64,000 bases of DNA from Symbiodinium natans (lineage: Eukaryota > Sar > Dinophyceae > Suessiales > Symbiodiniaceae). The stretch's first letter is position 1. The number at the start of each line of letters is the position of its first letter. The translations under genes and the position numbers were made by a program. The DNA lies in assembly GCA_905221605.1 (NCBI GenBank), contig CAJNDS010002734.1, forward strand, positions 310,001 to 374,000, given 5' to 3'. The notes under the pieces were generated by a model. The model did no database searches and was not told the origin of the DNA. It saw only the letters and a list, made by a program, of their open reading frames with translations. Positions 30,101 through 38,890 of this stretch are shown piece by piece.

Positions 30101-32469
30101 GAGCGCACGTATTATTCGGGCCTTGCCCATGATCGTGGTCGTCTTTCCTGTCCCCGTCTGGCCGTAGCAGAAGAGACAGGTGTTGAAGCCCTGCATGGGC
30201 GTCACTCACTCTGAGCACCCTTTTTCCCTAAACCCTAAACCCTAAACCCTAAACCCTAAACAGCCAAGGCATCTCTGGCATCTCGCCTGCAGCATGTGCC
30301 CCACCATCCGTCGGCCCATGATCTCGTAGCACTTCTCCTTTAGGGTTTAGGGTTTAGGGTTTAGGGTTTAGGGTTTAGGGTTTAGGGTTTCGCCACCCGC
30401 ACTGCACACACCATCAGGCGCCCGCTCCGCAGGGTCGAGTCGAGGTTACCGGGACCGGATGCGCTACGTTGAACACATCACGAAAAATGCCGGTGGGGTT
30501 TAGGGTTTCGCCACCCGCACTGCACGCACATCCAGCGCCCGCATCCGCAGGGTCAAGTCGAGGTTACGGGAGGAAAAACTCGCAATCGTTGGCGCGTGGT
30601 GGACCGATTGGTTTAGGGTTTAGGATTTAGGGTTTAGGGTACCTGGTTGGATAGCAGGCGTCAAGAGAAGGCATGACGAGGCCAAGAAGCACCGCGCTGT
30701 CATACAAGTAAAACCAGACTTGCTGGGAGGAGTTTCGAGTGACCTGGGAGGAAGTGCCCGGAATGTTCGCACTTCTGCGACACCGAATCGCCTTTCACTC
30801 CGAGCTTGGCGCCGTACCCTTTTCACGTACGTCGTGTGTGTAGCTTCTTCGAGAAAGTAAGTACACTGGTGGTTGTTGCACATGTCTGGAAAATGGTTCA
30901 TGGAAAGAAGCTTCAAGCGAATGCCCTATTTTCTGTGTCCGCGAACCTGTGAAAGAGGCGGATCGTGGCAGAACCGGCTAGCTTACAAACGAAGCAGTTG
31001 CTGCCGAACTGCATGAAGTGTATGACGCCATGCGATGCCCACATGCAATTCGTGTGACGTCTCGGCGCATGTTGCGGCAGTGTCCTGCGAAATGAAGGAG
31101 GGACTGCTTTCGTCCGTGCTGTCCATGGCGACCTAGGTTAGAGAAGCACACAGCCAAGGGCCAGTTTGCCTGATCCAGTAATTCCTTGCTAAAAGCAACT
31201 CGGCTCTCCGGGTCTATGCCGCGGGGCATCGAAGGCGAAGGTCGACTTCCGATCAAAGTCGGATGTGACCGCGACCTGAATAAAGGGACTTTAGGGTTTA
31301 GGGTTTAGGGTTTAGGGTTTAGGGCTTTGAATAGGAGTATACCTACCAAGGTCCTTCTATGGGGGTTTCCGTACGGCTCCCAAATATATTGGGACGCCAA
31401 CAGCTCCTTAATAGGGATTATACTTGGGGGGGGGGGGGGGTACTATAATGCCTCTACAGGACTGTTAAATAATTAATGGGGTCCGGGTATTCCCCTCATA
31501 CTCCTACTATACTCGTGGGATTCCCTGTTTCGGGTTCCCGGTAGGATCCGTTTACTGATGCAAGGGTTTTCTCCTCCAACTTTTGCCGAATATTGGTAGA
31601 GGGAGTTGAGGGCTTAGGGACTATGCACCCTGTTGGGTGCAACGTAGAAAAAAAAGACCCTATAGTCACGTCGAAACCGCCCAGAAAAGAGGGCCCAGAG
31701 TCCCTAAACCCTAAACCCTAAACCCATGTAGACTCCAGCTTGTTATCGAGGCCTTGCGGTCCGTGTCGATGGCATCCTCAACAATGGAGACTTCGTTGCC
31801 CTGACGCCACATGAGCATTTCTGTTCCCACATATGGCCTCTTGTGAACTCCCAGGCTTCTGCGTGAATTCTTCTCTTTTTTTAAACCCGAAGCCCCAAAC
31901 CAAAACCCCCGAGTGCCTGCGGTCTGCGAGTTATATCCCAACAAATACAGAAATAAGTAAACACATTTTCATATATATATATATGCCACAAAGTACGATG
32001 ATCCTGACTTTAGGAACACTGCGGGAACAACAAAAAAAAGTGCCCCGATGTCGGGAAAGCCTGCATAGCTCATCGTCCCTCATCTCAGTTGGACGACCCG
32101 TGCATTCCTCGCCTCGATGTTCAGGCATTTCTCTTGGCCTCAAGGAAACTCATCTGACACGGCTTCCCTCGGTGATACTGCACGATACTACAATACACCT
32201 TCATACAAACTCAGAACCCAAAGCCTACATGTTTTGTGGGTATCTAATAACCCTATAAACCCCAAACCCGAAACGACAATTTGCTGAAGAACCCGCCCCA
32301 AAACATAAAACAAATATTCCTTATGAGGGTAATAAACGGGAGCATATTTCATATTTTTTTAGGGGGTTCTTAAGCAACTAGTAGTAAAACCTCTTTGGGT
32401 CATTTGTGCAGCTGACTGGGTCCCCTGGCCGATCTCGTGGTTGACGAGCGGGCGAAGACGCACGCCAAC
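24102..32469 (-). CDS. Kinesin motor-domain protein
   Basis: Microtubule motor ATPase. Collinear exons cover the whole motor: 32469 to about 32410 (VGVRLRPLVNHEI), 31753-31800 (GNEVSIVEDAIDTDRK), 31085-31132 (MDSTDESSPSFISQ), 30287-30337 (EKCYEIMGRRMVGHMLQ), 30122-30190 (GFNTCLFCYGQTGTGKTTTI: P-loop), about 29902-29957 (LPPLLNEF), 29345-29383 (VMQMLEVYNE), 28287-28362 (GVYLTGAIEAP), 26963-27028 (MNAQSSRGHTVFKL: switch I), 26387-26434 (FADLAGRENEK: switch II), 26120-26162 (TGERFVELSFINK), 24781-24804 (FRNSKLT), 24646 down to about 24585 (LLSNALSGNSRTSMIG), 24270-24315 (AHFEESHNTLR), 24210 down to a TAG at 24102-24104 (FASTVKTIKVQAKA: neck). Switch I reads SSRGH where most kinesins have SSRSH. 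Donors include GC, GA and GT. A stalk, if any, is not seen. One helix exon near 25.95 kb is uncertain. Confidence 0.9.
24478..24545. repeat. TTTAGGG array in a kinesin intron
   Basis: Nine units between the kinesin neck and alpha-6-like exons. A second, mixed tract lies at 24660-24700 immediately past exon 24646. Confidence 0.95.
24838..25075. repeat. Mixed TTTAGGG/TTTGGGG arrays with tag copy
   Basis: Arrays at 24840-24965 and 25016-25070 flank a diverged tag GGCTCTCACACTCGCACGAG (24965-24990). The second array holds a homogeneous block of four TTTGGGG units. Confidence 0.92.
25983..26095. repeat. TTTAGGG array and CCCTAAA tract in opposite orientation
   Basis: Seven TTTAGGG units then, about 35 bp on, four CCCTAAA units. 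The two orientations face each other within one kinesin intron. Confidence 0.93.
26218..26284. repeat. GTGTTAGG variant array
   Basis: Seven GTGTTAGG octamers grow out of a GTGTGTGT run. A telomere-like but non-canonical unit, locally homogeneous. Confidence 0.92.
26494..26586. mobile_element. TGGGATGTTCCCCC-family element in a kinesin intron
   Basis: Left TGCTCCCTCTTTTTACTAGC, right TATGAGGGGGAACATTCC, with AGTCCTTGAAAGGGATTATA and CCCTGTTAGGGACTGTTAG inside. Confidence 0.65.
27760..27905. repeat. TTTGGGG block within TTTAGGG array
   Basis: Six consecutive TTTGGGG units between TTTAGGG units, ending in further variants (CTTAGGG, ATTTAGG). It lies in a kinesin intron. Confidence 0.95.
28010..28072. 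repeat. AAT/TAG simple repeat
   Basis: AATAATAATAGTAATAATGA type AT-rich tract ending in GAAGAAG. Confidence 0.85.
28141..28225. repeat. CCCTAAA arrays
   Basis: Seven plus four units separated by TTTTTTTAAACTAA. A TTTAGGG tract in the other orientation lies at 28370-28410 on the far side of kinesin exon 28287-28362. Confidence 0.93.
28816..28991. mobile_element. CTTGGAGG-family element with CA duplication
   Basis: Full-length copy: left CTTGGAGGTTCAGGGTACTT, right GTACCATGAACCTCCAAG, flanked by CA on both sides. Contains five tandem ATAACTGTACTT units. It sits in a kinesin intron. Confidence 0.85.
29070..29210. repeat. ATT/ATG simple repeat
   Basis: TTATTATTATGATTATTAGT type tract, AT-rich; apparent Asn/Ile reading frames are artefacts. 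Confidence 0.9.
29458..29662. repeat. Two long TTTAGGG arrays with tag between
   Basis: Arrays of about twelve units each (29461-29542 and 29580-29661) separated by a 36-bp segment reading TCGCTCACACTCGGACAAGC, a copy of the tag seen at 4624 and 7577. Confidence 0.97.
30330..30600. repeat. Local duplication with telomeric edge in a kinesin intron
   Basis: TTTAGGGTTTCGCCACCCGC followed by a 60-bp segment (GCAGGGTCGAGTCGAGGTTA) occurs at 30378-30445 and again at 30497-30566 with about 90% identity. Both copies start at a TTTAGGG unit. The first follows a seven-unit array that touches the acceptor of kinesin exon 30287-30337. Confidence 0.85.
32282..32384. mobile_element. CTTAAGAACCC-family element
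   Basis: Left GACAATTTGCTGAAGAACCC, right GGGTTCTTAAGCAACTAGTA. AT-rich interior with CTTATGAGGGTAATAAACGG. It lies just inside the kinesin 5' region. Confidence 0.7.
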
Positions 32470-32512
32470 CTGACCCGAGGATGCTCTAAGGCTCTAAGGG
32501 TTCCTAAAAGGG

Positions 32513-32691
32513 TGTCTACTTGGGATGTTCCCCCTTATACTAACAGCTCCTTCATAAGGGTATAATAGGGGGGTACTAGACCATAGGGGGGTACTAGACC
32601 CCTTAGACTAACAGCTCCTTTATAGGGGTTATAATAGGTACTAGAATCCCTATTAAGGACTGTTAGGATAAGGGGGCACATCCCAAGTGTT
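32513..32691. mobile_element. TGGGATGTTCCCCC-family element, full length
   Basis: Ends CTTGGGATGTTCCCCCTTAT and ATAAGGGGGCACATCCCAAG are inverted copies; flanks TGTCTA and TGTTTA resemble a worn 6-bp duplication. The interior block (ACTAACAGCTCCTT, TACTAGA) is tandemly repeated. Confidence 0.75.
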
Positions 32692-32699
32692 TACGGTTT

Positions 32700-32985
32700 A
32701 GGGCTTAGGGCGCCTAGCTGACAGAAAGGCCACATCGCAGGGAACAGAGGATCTGGTCACTCAAAGAGAATGGGAGAATTGGTGCCTACATAAAGCCATC
32801 GCAGAAAAGCGTTCCGAAAGGTTCTTTTGTAGCGAAATTCTTGCCTCCCTGCACCTTCAGGTGCAGAGTGTTGAGGTCCGCACTTGTGCGGCTGTACAAC
32901 TAGATCCCTGTATAAGGGAGGCCCCCACAGTGCTGTACAAGGATCACAGCTTTTGCGGGGCATGAAAATCTGATGAGTACATGAG
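32700..32985. other. Intergenic space between desaturase and kinesin
   Basis: About 500 bp in total separate the desaturase stop (32987) from the first recognised kinesin exon (32469). Apart from the element above, it contains a short inverted repeat (CCTGTATAAGGGAGGCCCCC). No gene recognised. Confidence 0.5.
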
Positions 32986-32986
32986 T

Positions 32987-34562
32987 CTACTTGCCCTGCT
33001 TCATCATCAGGGAGCGCTTCCTCTGAGTTTTCTGCATCTGGGTCTCCTCATCGCCATTTGCCTTCCACAAGCCGCGGTGAAGAACCTCGGCCGCAGCATC
33101 ATGCACCTTCTCCCAGCCATGGAAGCGCCCGCGCTGGCTCAGAGTGCCGACAGCGTTGGGGAACGCATGGTGAACGTCATGGAACAGCATCTCGTTCCAG
33201 CGGTGCTTGCCACCCAGAACCATGGCCATGACATTGTGCAGCACTGGCCAGGTACGGCCCGGATCCTGCGCGAGGAACTCGTTCCAGGGAAGGGAGTGCG
33301 TGAAGTTGGTGATGAACATCCAGGCCGCGGAGAACCCAATGCGGGCAAAGAATGACACGGTGAACATGAAGCGCCAGCCCTCGCTCAAGGGGCGTCCCAA
33401 AGGGTAGGTGCCGAGCAGCCACACGAAGGCCCAGAGGGACAGGACAAAAGCATTGTGCTTGATGCGGCGAGGAACCCATTTGCTCCAGAACTCCTTGTTG
33501 CACTTGCCGCCCGCGCCCTCATCCGGGAAGTGCATCCACCACTCCAGGGCGAAGAGGGATCCGGTGTCGTTCAAGCCAAAAAAGTGGATCACAGGAATGA
33601 ACGGCACGGTGAGCAGGTACTTGTACCAGTTGGAGCTCCATGGCCCTGCCCACTGCTGCAAGGCATAGTGGAACTCCTCAGGGTCCCAGCCGAACTCGCC
33701 CTGGATGAGCAAGTCCACAGTGGACGCGTGATGCCTGTTATGTTCCAGCACGAACTCCTCCCACGGAAGGGAGAAAAAGTCCGCAAACCTATGCTGAACT
33801 TGGAACCCTAGCACAAATTGTAAGTTTAGCGGTTTCTTAGGGGCCCGGGGTTATAGTACCCAACAATCCAAAAATATTCCCAATAATTCCCAAGAAACGG
33901 GTGGGTCAAGAAGCGCTGCCATTCGTACACGGGGAAGGTCGCACCGTGCATGACATCATGATCGATGTAGATCTGCTGGATGGCGATGTACGAAAACGGG
34001 ATGCCGAAGCACAGCGTGCAAGTCCACCAAAAGTCTGGGAAGCAAGCCAAGGCTGCGCAATAGGCGATTACCATCAATACTTGGCTGAAAAAGATCGCTG
34101 TGAGCACATTCCACATGTATATCATTTGCTCAGGCGTAATCTTGGTGAAAAGGAACGCCAAGTTTTGCGGCATGGGGTCTGGCTTGTTCGGGGTCGGGAA
34201 AAGCCGATTGGTCTTCAGACTCCTGTTTTCGTTGTTTTTCTGAACCGAGAGCATCTTGTCGCTGCTTTGCGCAACGCCTGCTGCATTTGGGTCTCCTTCA
34301 CCAGGCAGTGCGTTTTTGAGAGCGGCGATCTCGTGATCATGCCTTGGTACCCCTGTAACCATATAATAATAAGGTCACCCGTTTTTGGCTGGCTAATCCT
34401 TGAACCAACAAAAAAAAGGGAAAAGGGTACCACTGGGCTACCAAGATGCTCATACTTGCGCTTGAGCTCCTCGAGGTACTCATCCGCGCCATAGAAGATC
34501 GAGGCCTTGCTGTGGGCCTGGGCCTTGCCCTCCTTGGCCAAGAGCGGCGCGCGGGTCGCCAT
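32987..34562 (-). CDS. Membrane fatty-acid desaturase-like protein, three exons
   Basis: Exons 34442-34562, 33899-34352 and 32987-33788 sum to 1377 bases, exactly 459 codons including TAG. The ATG gives MATRAPLLAKEGKAQAHSKA. Diagnostic histidine boxes of membrane di-iron desaturases/hydroxylases are present: HDVMH (about residue 175), HNRHH (about 208) and HDVHH (about 400). Hydrophobic segments precede the first box and lie between the second and third. The third box is HDVHH, not the QxxHH of cytochrome-b5 front-end enzymes, and no b5 domain is seen. Substrate cannot be told: a lipid or carotenoid is possible. Both introns are element-like: 34353-34441 (GTAGCC start) and 33789-33898, the latter flanked by GTTT on both sides. 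A spliced-leader remnant lies 61 bases upstream of the ATG. Confidence 0.92.
33789..33898 (-). mobile_element. Introner-like intron 2 of the desaturase, GTTT duplication
   Basis: Removing these 110 bases joins ACCCACCC to GTTTGCGGAC and restores THPFADFF in frame. The intron starts with GTTT, and the exon after it also starts with GTTT, so the upstream copy of a 4-bp target duplication supplies the GT donor and the element end (CATAG) supplies the acceptor. The element begins CTTGGGAATTATTGGGAATA. Confidence 0.8.
34353..34441 (-). mobile_element. Introner-like intron 1 of the desaturase
   Basis: 89 bases; donor CTTG|GTAGCCCAGTGGTACC, acceptor GGTTACAG. The first bases match the start of the potassium-channel intron (CTTAGTAGCTGA) and of aldo/keto reductase intron 7 (CGGTAGCTGAG), suggesting one element family. 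Confidence 0.65.
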
Positions 34563-34623
34563 AGATGCAATGGCGGTCGAGAATTGAAGTTGTGCTTGGA
34601 CCACAAATCTGGCGCCACAATGG

Positions 34624-34638
34624 CTTCAGCCAAAATGG
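34624..34638 (-). other. Relict spliced leader upstream of the desaturase
   Basis: The minus strand reads CCATTTTGGCTGAAG, matching 14 of the last 15 bases of the dinoflagellate spliced leader. It lies 61 bases before the desaturase ATG, as for a gene copy made from a trans-spliced mRNA. The gene still has two introns, so these would have been gained after retroposition. Confidence 0.75.
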
Positions 34639-34799
34639 GGTCTGTGAACTAAAGGGTTTGTTAAGGGTGTTTAGGGTTTGCGGTTTGCTTCGGGTCCTTT
34701 GGGGTGCTCGGGGTGTTTGCGGTTTGCTTAGGGATCTTTCGGGTGGTTAGGGTCTAGTGCGTTCAGGGCTGAGAATCTTAGAAGAACCATTTTTTTGGT

Positions 34800-34888
34800 A
34801 CACTAAACCCTAAACCCTAAACCCTAAACCCTAAACCCTAAACCCTAAACCCTAAACCCTAAACCCTAAACCCTAAACCCTAAGCCGG
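34800..34888. repeat. CCCTAAA array, about 12 units
   Basis: Pure array upstream of the desaturase gene, ending in CCCTAAGCCGG and followed by TTTAGGGCTTAGGG in the other orientation. Confidence 0.96.
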
Positions 34889-34904
34889 TTTAGGGCTTAG
34901 GGTT

Positions 34905-35005
34905 ACTGGGGCTCCCGGCCCAGATTGGCTCAGCCATTCGACCGCTGCACCTGCCAAGGGTACTGACATGGGCACAACGGGGTGGACTTGGGAGCCCTTA
35001 TGCAA
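34905..35005 (-). CDS. Possible exon of unknown protein
   Basis: Minus-strand frame [20 protein letters not shown] then [10 protein letters not shown]. Isolated between repeats; family unknown. Confidence 0.25.
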
Positions 35006-35029
35006 AACAAATAGGCCTATGTGGGTTCT

Positions 35030-35063
35030 ACACACATGTGTATATATATATACATACTTTCAC

Positions 35064-35107
<44 letters not shown>

Positions 35108-35228
35108 GATACACATATATACATATATATATATATATTGATCTATATATATATATATATATATATATTCATACAGTGTATCTAATTCACAGATATATAT
35201 ATATATACATATATATATATACACATGC
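35030..35228. repeat. TA-dinucleotide-rich repeat
   Basis: Long (TA)n blocks broken by CATA and GATA. Tyr/Ile strings on both strands are artefacts. Confidence 0.95.
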
Positions 35229-35319
35229 CAAGCCAAAGGGAGGGCACCTGCGGGCTGGCTCCAGGGCGGCCGGGCCATGGCAGGCTCAGGCCGGATTCGA
35301 TATTTGTTGCTGCGGGCTG

Positions 35320-35440
35320 AGGGCTTTAGGGTTTAGTGAGTTTAGTGTTGAGGGTTTCAGAGGGGTTTAGAGGGTTTAGGAGGGTTTAGAGGGTTTAGAG
35401 GGTTCAGAGGGTTCAGAGGGTTTAGAGGGTTTAGCGGGTG
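35320..35440. repeat. AGAGGGTTT repeat
   Basis: GGTTTAGAGGGTTTAGAGGG and GTTCAGAGG units: another telomere-like variant amplified locally. Confidence 0.85.
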
Positions 35441-35702
35441 TGGGGCTTATGGTTTAGGGCTTCGACTTCTGATAGACAAGGCCTTCTTGGTTTGGCTAAG
35501 TCCTCTTGTCACTCTTGTCGATGGCTGGAACTGGTTGAAACTAAGAAGCAAACTAAGCTGGGATCGGAAGAGCGGTCGAATGCGGAACCATTTGGCCACA
35601 GCAGGTAGAAAGCATGCAGCTAGCAACCTCGCATAAATACTGACAAGAGTAGTACTTGTAATGGTAATCAATATACTATTCGCAACAATGACCTCCGAAC
35701 CA

Positions 35703-35795
35703 GGATGGGCGATTAGGCCCTATAATCCCCCATAATCAACCCTATAAAGGGCCTTTTTCAGGGGTTATAGGCTATAATAGCCCATGCTGGAAAAG
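35703..35795. mobile_element. GGGCGATTAGGCCC-family element
   Basis: CAGGATGGGCGATTAGGCCC at the left and GCTATAATAGCCCATGCTGG at the right are inverted ends; interior AACCCTATAAAGGGCCTTTT is itself palindromic. Confidence 0.75.
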
Positions 35796-35812
35796 ATGGT
35801 TTTGGACTGGCG

Positions 35813-35992
35813 CTGGGCCCTGCCTTGCTGCACTTCGCACCTGCTGGGCTCCGGGCTGAAGCCCAGCGCAATGCTGAGCTCAACGCACTCTGCGCAGGGC
35901 CAAGGCCTTTGCCTCCGCGGGTCACGGAAGAAAATCTTGCTGGGAAGCCCATGCGTTCCGTGGTCAGGGACTACGACCGGACTGCGATTTAG
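35813..35992 (+). CDS. Last exon of an unknown plus-strand gene
   Basis: Plus-strand frame reads LRAEAQRNAELNALCAGPRP, then LPPRVTEENLAGKPM, RSVVRDYDRTAI and TAG at 35990-35992. Its composition is much more protein-like than the competing frames. It is the only convincing plus-strand coding segment found. The 5' side runs into the palindromic element 35703-35795. Family not recognised. Confidence 0.45.
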   Translation: MGPALLHFAPAGLRAEAQRNAELNALCAGPRPLPPRVTEENLAGKPMRSVVRDYDRTAI

Positions 35993-36134
35993 GCCGGCAC
36001 CCTTCCCTTGTCCTCAGCATGCATGAAAGGGCACTCGGCTTCGCAGAACTGGACTCGTGGTTGCACCCTAAACCCTAAACCCTAAGCCCTAAACCCCAAA
36101 CCCTAAACCTTAAACCCCTAAACCCTAAACCCTG

Positions 36135-36212
36135 AGCTCCCGACGCAGGAGCGATGGAAGCTTCTGCAGGGATTGCAAGATCTCCGACTGGCTGCGCTCC
36201 TGGTGGCGACTT
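36135..36212 (-). CDS. Exon resembling a helical linker
   Basis: Minus-strand frame RHQERSQSEILQSLQKLPSL then LRREL. A similar EILxxLPxxLRxE pattern occurs in C-linkers of cyclic-nucleotide-gated channels, but this is too short to assign. Confidence 0.35.
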
Positions 36213-36217
36213 GAAGA

Positions 36218-36323
36218 CTGCTAATTGCTTCAGAACCCAGAAAAATTGTAAAAAAAAGTGTGATTCCTTATTCAGGGTAATATATCGGGTTTTATTCTTT
36301 TGGGGTTCTTAAGCAAATAATAG
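36218..36323. mobile_element. CTTAAGAACCC-family element with AAGA duplication
   Basis: Left CTGCTAATTGCTTCAGAACC, right GGTTCTTAAGCAAATAATAG; perfect 4-bp direct repeat AAGA on both flanks. Best evidence that this family makes a 4-bp target duplication. Confidence 0.85.
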
Positions 36324-36379
36324 AAGATGCTCGAAAGGGTGCTGAAGCCACACTGGCGAGGGTTCAAAGAACTCCGGCG

Positions 36380-36900
36380 AGCCCCCTTGTTCAAGAAATG
36401 TGCGGCAGCAAGCCACGGCACGGCCAGGCTCTGAAATACATACTTGAACACATGGCCAGGCCTGATCTTTCACCATCGTCGCCAGCTCCTCAGAAATATC
36501 CTCGTCCCCAAGACTTCGACCTCAGCCGTGACAAAAAGTGGCAAACTTCTCGACTCGTCAACGGACATCGCCAGACTCCGGGGGCACCACCCAGCACCAC
36601 AACCTCAAAGGCTTCTGGAGGTTGTTGTTCAAAGCTTAACTCTGGCACCACCCCGTGTTTGAGGAACACGCGTCGCGAACATCGCCGTGGAAATGGAAGT
36701 GGGGGTCTGCCTTCATCACAAGGTGATACATCTGTTTCCGTATGCTGCAGGGCCCCATCCCTAAACCCTAAACCCTAAACCCTAAACCTAATCCTAGTCC
36801 AGCCAGCTTAGGGTGAGGGTCGAGGCGTCCATGCTCTCAGCGCACAGAGCAGCTTCTTGGAACAATGCGCTTCCGTACTGCCGCATAAGCCCGGCAATAC
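36380..36900 (-). CDS. Possible exons of unknown gene
   Basis: Minus-strand frames YGSALFQEAALCAESMDAST (about 36830-36890) and VMKADPHFHFHGDVRDACSS (about 36660-36725) look coding. Plus-strand frames overlap, so strand is uncertain. Confidence 0.25.
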
Positions 36901-37004
36901 TGAAAGCGTCCTGCCTCTGACAGCCCCGTGCTGTATTGCATTACAAACTCCCCCATCTATAACATCCTACTATCATCAAGCTCCTCTGTTGCTGTTTACT
37001 AGTA

Positions 37005-37208
37005 TTATTCTTACTCTTATTATGCTGATGATTATTATTATGATTATGAGTACTATTATGAGTACTATTCTTATTCTTATTATGCTGATGATTACTATTA
37101 TGATTATGAGTACTATTATGATTATGATTCTTATAATTCTTATTAAAATAAAAAGAATAATTCTTTTTAAAATAATAAGAATAATTCTTATTAAAAAAAA
37201 AGAATAAC
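37005..37208. repeat. ATT/ATG simple repeat with poly-A/T end
   Basis: Two near copies of CTTATTATGCTGATGATTA followed by AATAAGAATAATTCTT palindromic units. Confidence 0.9.
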
Positions 37209-37612
37209 TATAGGGGGAAGGGGATTTTCTGCCGGACAAGAAAGCCACATCGCGCCTCAGATCTGCCGGCTCCGAGTCCTGGGCCGTTTTAAAGCTGCAG
37301 GTCGCCGCTCGGTTTAGGGTTTAGGGTTTAGGGTTTAGGGATTGGAGTCCCTGTGGGACGTCCACAGAAAAGAAATCGAGGCCGCAGCGAAGCGGCTGCC
37401 TTGTGTTGGGAACGAAATCCACCCAGCCTGGGCAACCCTAAACCCTAAACCCTAAACCCCTAAACCCCTAAACCCCTAAACCCCTGAGCCACTAAAGCCC
37501 CTAAACCCCTAAACCCCTAAACCCCATTCAGAGCAGCAACTTGCGGTGACAGTCTGTCTGCAGTTACTGCCTAGGTAGGGCTGGTAAGGAAGATAAGAAA
37601 ATTTTCGGGTTT

Positions 37613-37687
37613 CTAGTAGGGAGGGAAGTAGGGCCCTGTATGATCCCTTAAGGGTACATGTACGGCCCAAATTCCCTCATTCCCTAC
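37613..37687. mobile_element. TAGGGAATGAGGG-family element, copy 1
   Basis: Ends TAGTAGGGAGGGAAGTAGGG and ATTCCCTCATTCCCTAC; interior ATCCCTTAAGGGTACATGTA. Copy 2 is at 48580-48657. Confidence 0.7.
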
Positions 37688-37689
37688 GA

Positions 37690-38340
37690 AGAACCAGGGG
37701 GATTTCAAGTCCCCAGCTACAGCGCTTTTTGCACTGTGAAATTCCTTACGTTTTATAGATGTACAGTAAGAGCCTGGATTCTTACCATGAATACCCAAAG
37801 CCTTCTTTTGGTTGCAGCCTGCCTTTTTATGCATGTTACCTGCTTTTGCATTTTCTTGAATGGTAAGTTTAGGCGCAAAAAGTACGTAGTCGCTCTTGGT
37901 CCTGATTTCTCAGTTTTATGTCAATATTGTGTGCTTGTATATTCTTGCTCTTATGCTTGTTATTACTATGTATACTATGAGATTTGCATAAACAAATGAA
38001 TATCTCTATTTTTCTTCATTTATACGTGAATATTCTGCATGAATGCGCTTTGACCTTGGCGCCATGCACATTTTCACTCCCAATTCTGCTCCACCCAAAC
38101 CTCATAAAAGTTGTTGGCAGGACCCCTTGCTCTGAACCCATGAGCACTTGGAGTCAGCGCCGGCATCACTGTGGGACGCTAGGGCTTCTGATGAGACTGA
38201 TTGGACACAGCGTTGACAGCAACAGGCTTCAACCACGCGCTCTGCTTGTTGTTTTGCGGGATCCGATGCAACCCTCACCCCCAACCACGCCCTACCTGCC
38301 CATAAATCTGGCCGAAGTAATTCAGCCTGCTTTTGGGTAG
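37690..38340. other. Unassigned low-repeat stretch
   Basis: About 650 bp free of telomeric repeats. A plus-strand frame at 37658-37999 encodes a Cys/Tyr-rich hydrophobic string, and 37984-38340 is also open. No family recognised, no splice context. Confidence 0.4.
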
Positions 38341-38374
38341 GGAGCAGAGCGGGAGCGTCGATGCGCCCCAGAAT

Positions 38375-38890
38375 ACTTGAAGGTTCATGACTACACTTTT
38401 TCTAGTGAGGCTATACAAAACAAGTAGCGTAAGTAAGGTCATAACCATAGCTGCCCCACATAGAACCCTACTTATGAAGTACCCAACTCGAAACCCTAAA
38501 CCCTAAACTCTAGACCCTAAACCCTAGACCGAAACCCTAACCCTGAACCCTGAACCCTAAACCCCAAACCCTTCTCCTGAGTGTCCATCTTTGGGAGGCG
38601 ACCAGGCGGCGATCCACGTAGAAGCGAGCCTCTCAAGAGCGGTGTAGGGTTTAGGGTCTAGGGTTAGGGTTTGGGGTTTGGGGTTTGGGGTTTAGGGTTT
38701 AGGGTTCAGGGTTTAGGGTTTCGGGTTTAAGTGGCAGGTTTTGTTCGCCAAGGACTCTCTCGCAAGCCCCGCTTGGAGGTTCGTGGGTAGCTATAAGTAG
38801 GGTTCTATGTAGCCTGAAGAGCGTTAAGACCAGTTGCAAGTACAGTTACCCTACTTACAACCGCACTTATAACTCCCCATGAACCTTCTA
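38375..38890. mobile_element. Two diverged CTTGGAGG-family elements around a telomeric block
   Basis: Left copy about 38379-38490 (CTTGAAGGTTCATGACTACA), right copy about 38774-38890 (CTTGGAGGTTCGTGGGTAGC ... CCCCATGAACCTTC). Between them are CCCTAAA then TTTAGGG/TTTGGGG arrays in opposite orientation. Confidence 0.6.

Noticed and set aside
33901..34494. Plus-strand frame of 197 codons and others over 32980-33810
   Set aside because: Antisense to the desaturase exons, whose histidine boxes settle the strand.
35038..35370. Tyr/Ile-rich open frames on both strands
   Set aside because: Translated TA-dinucleotide repeat.
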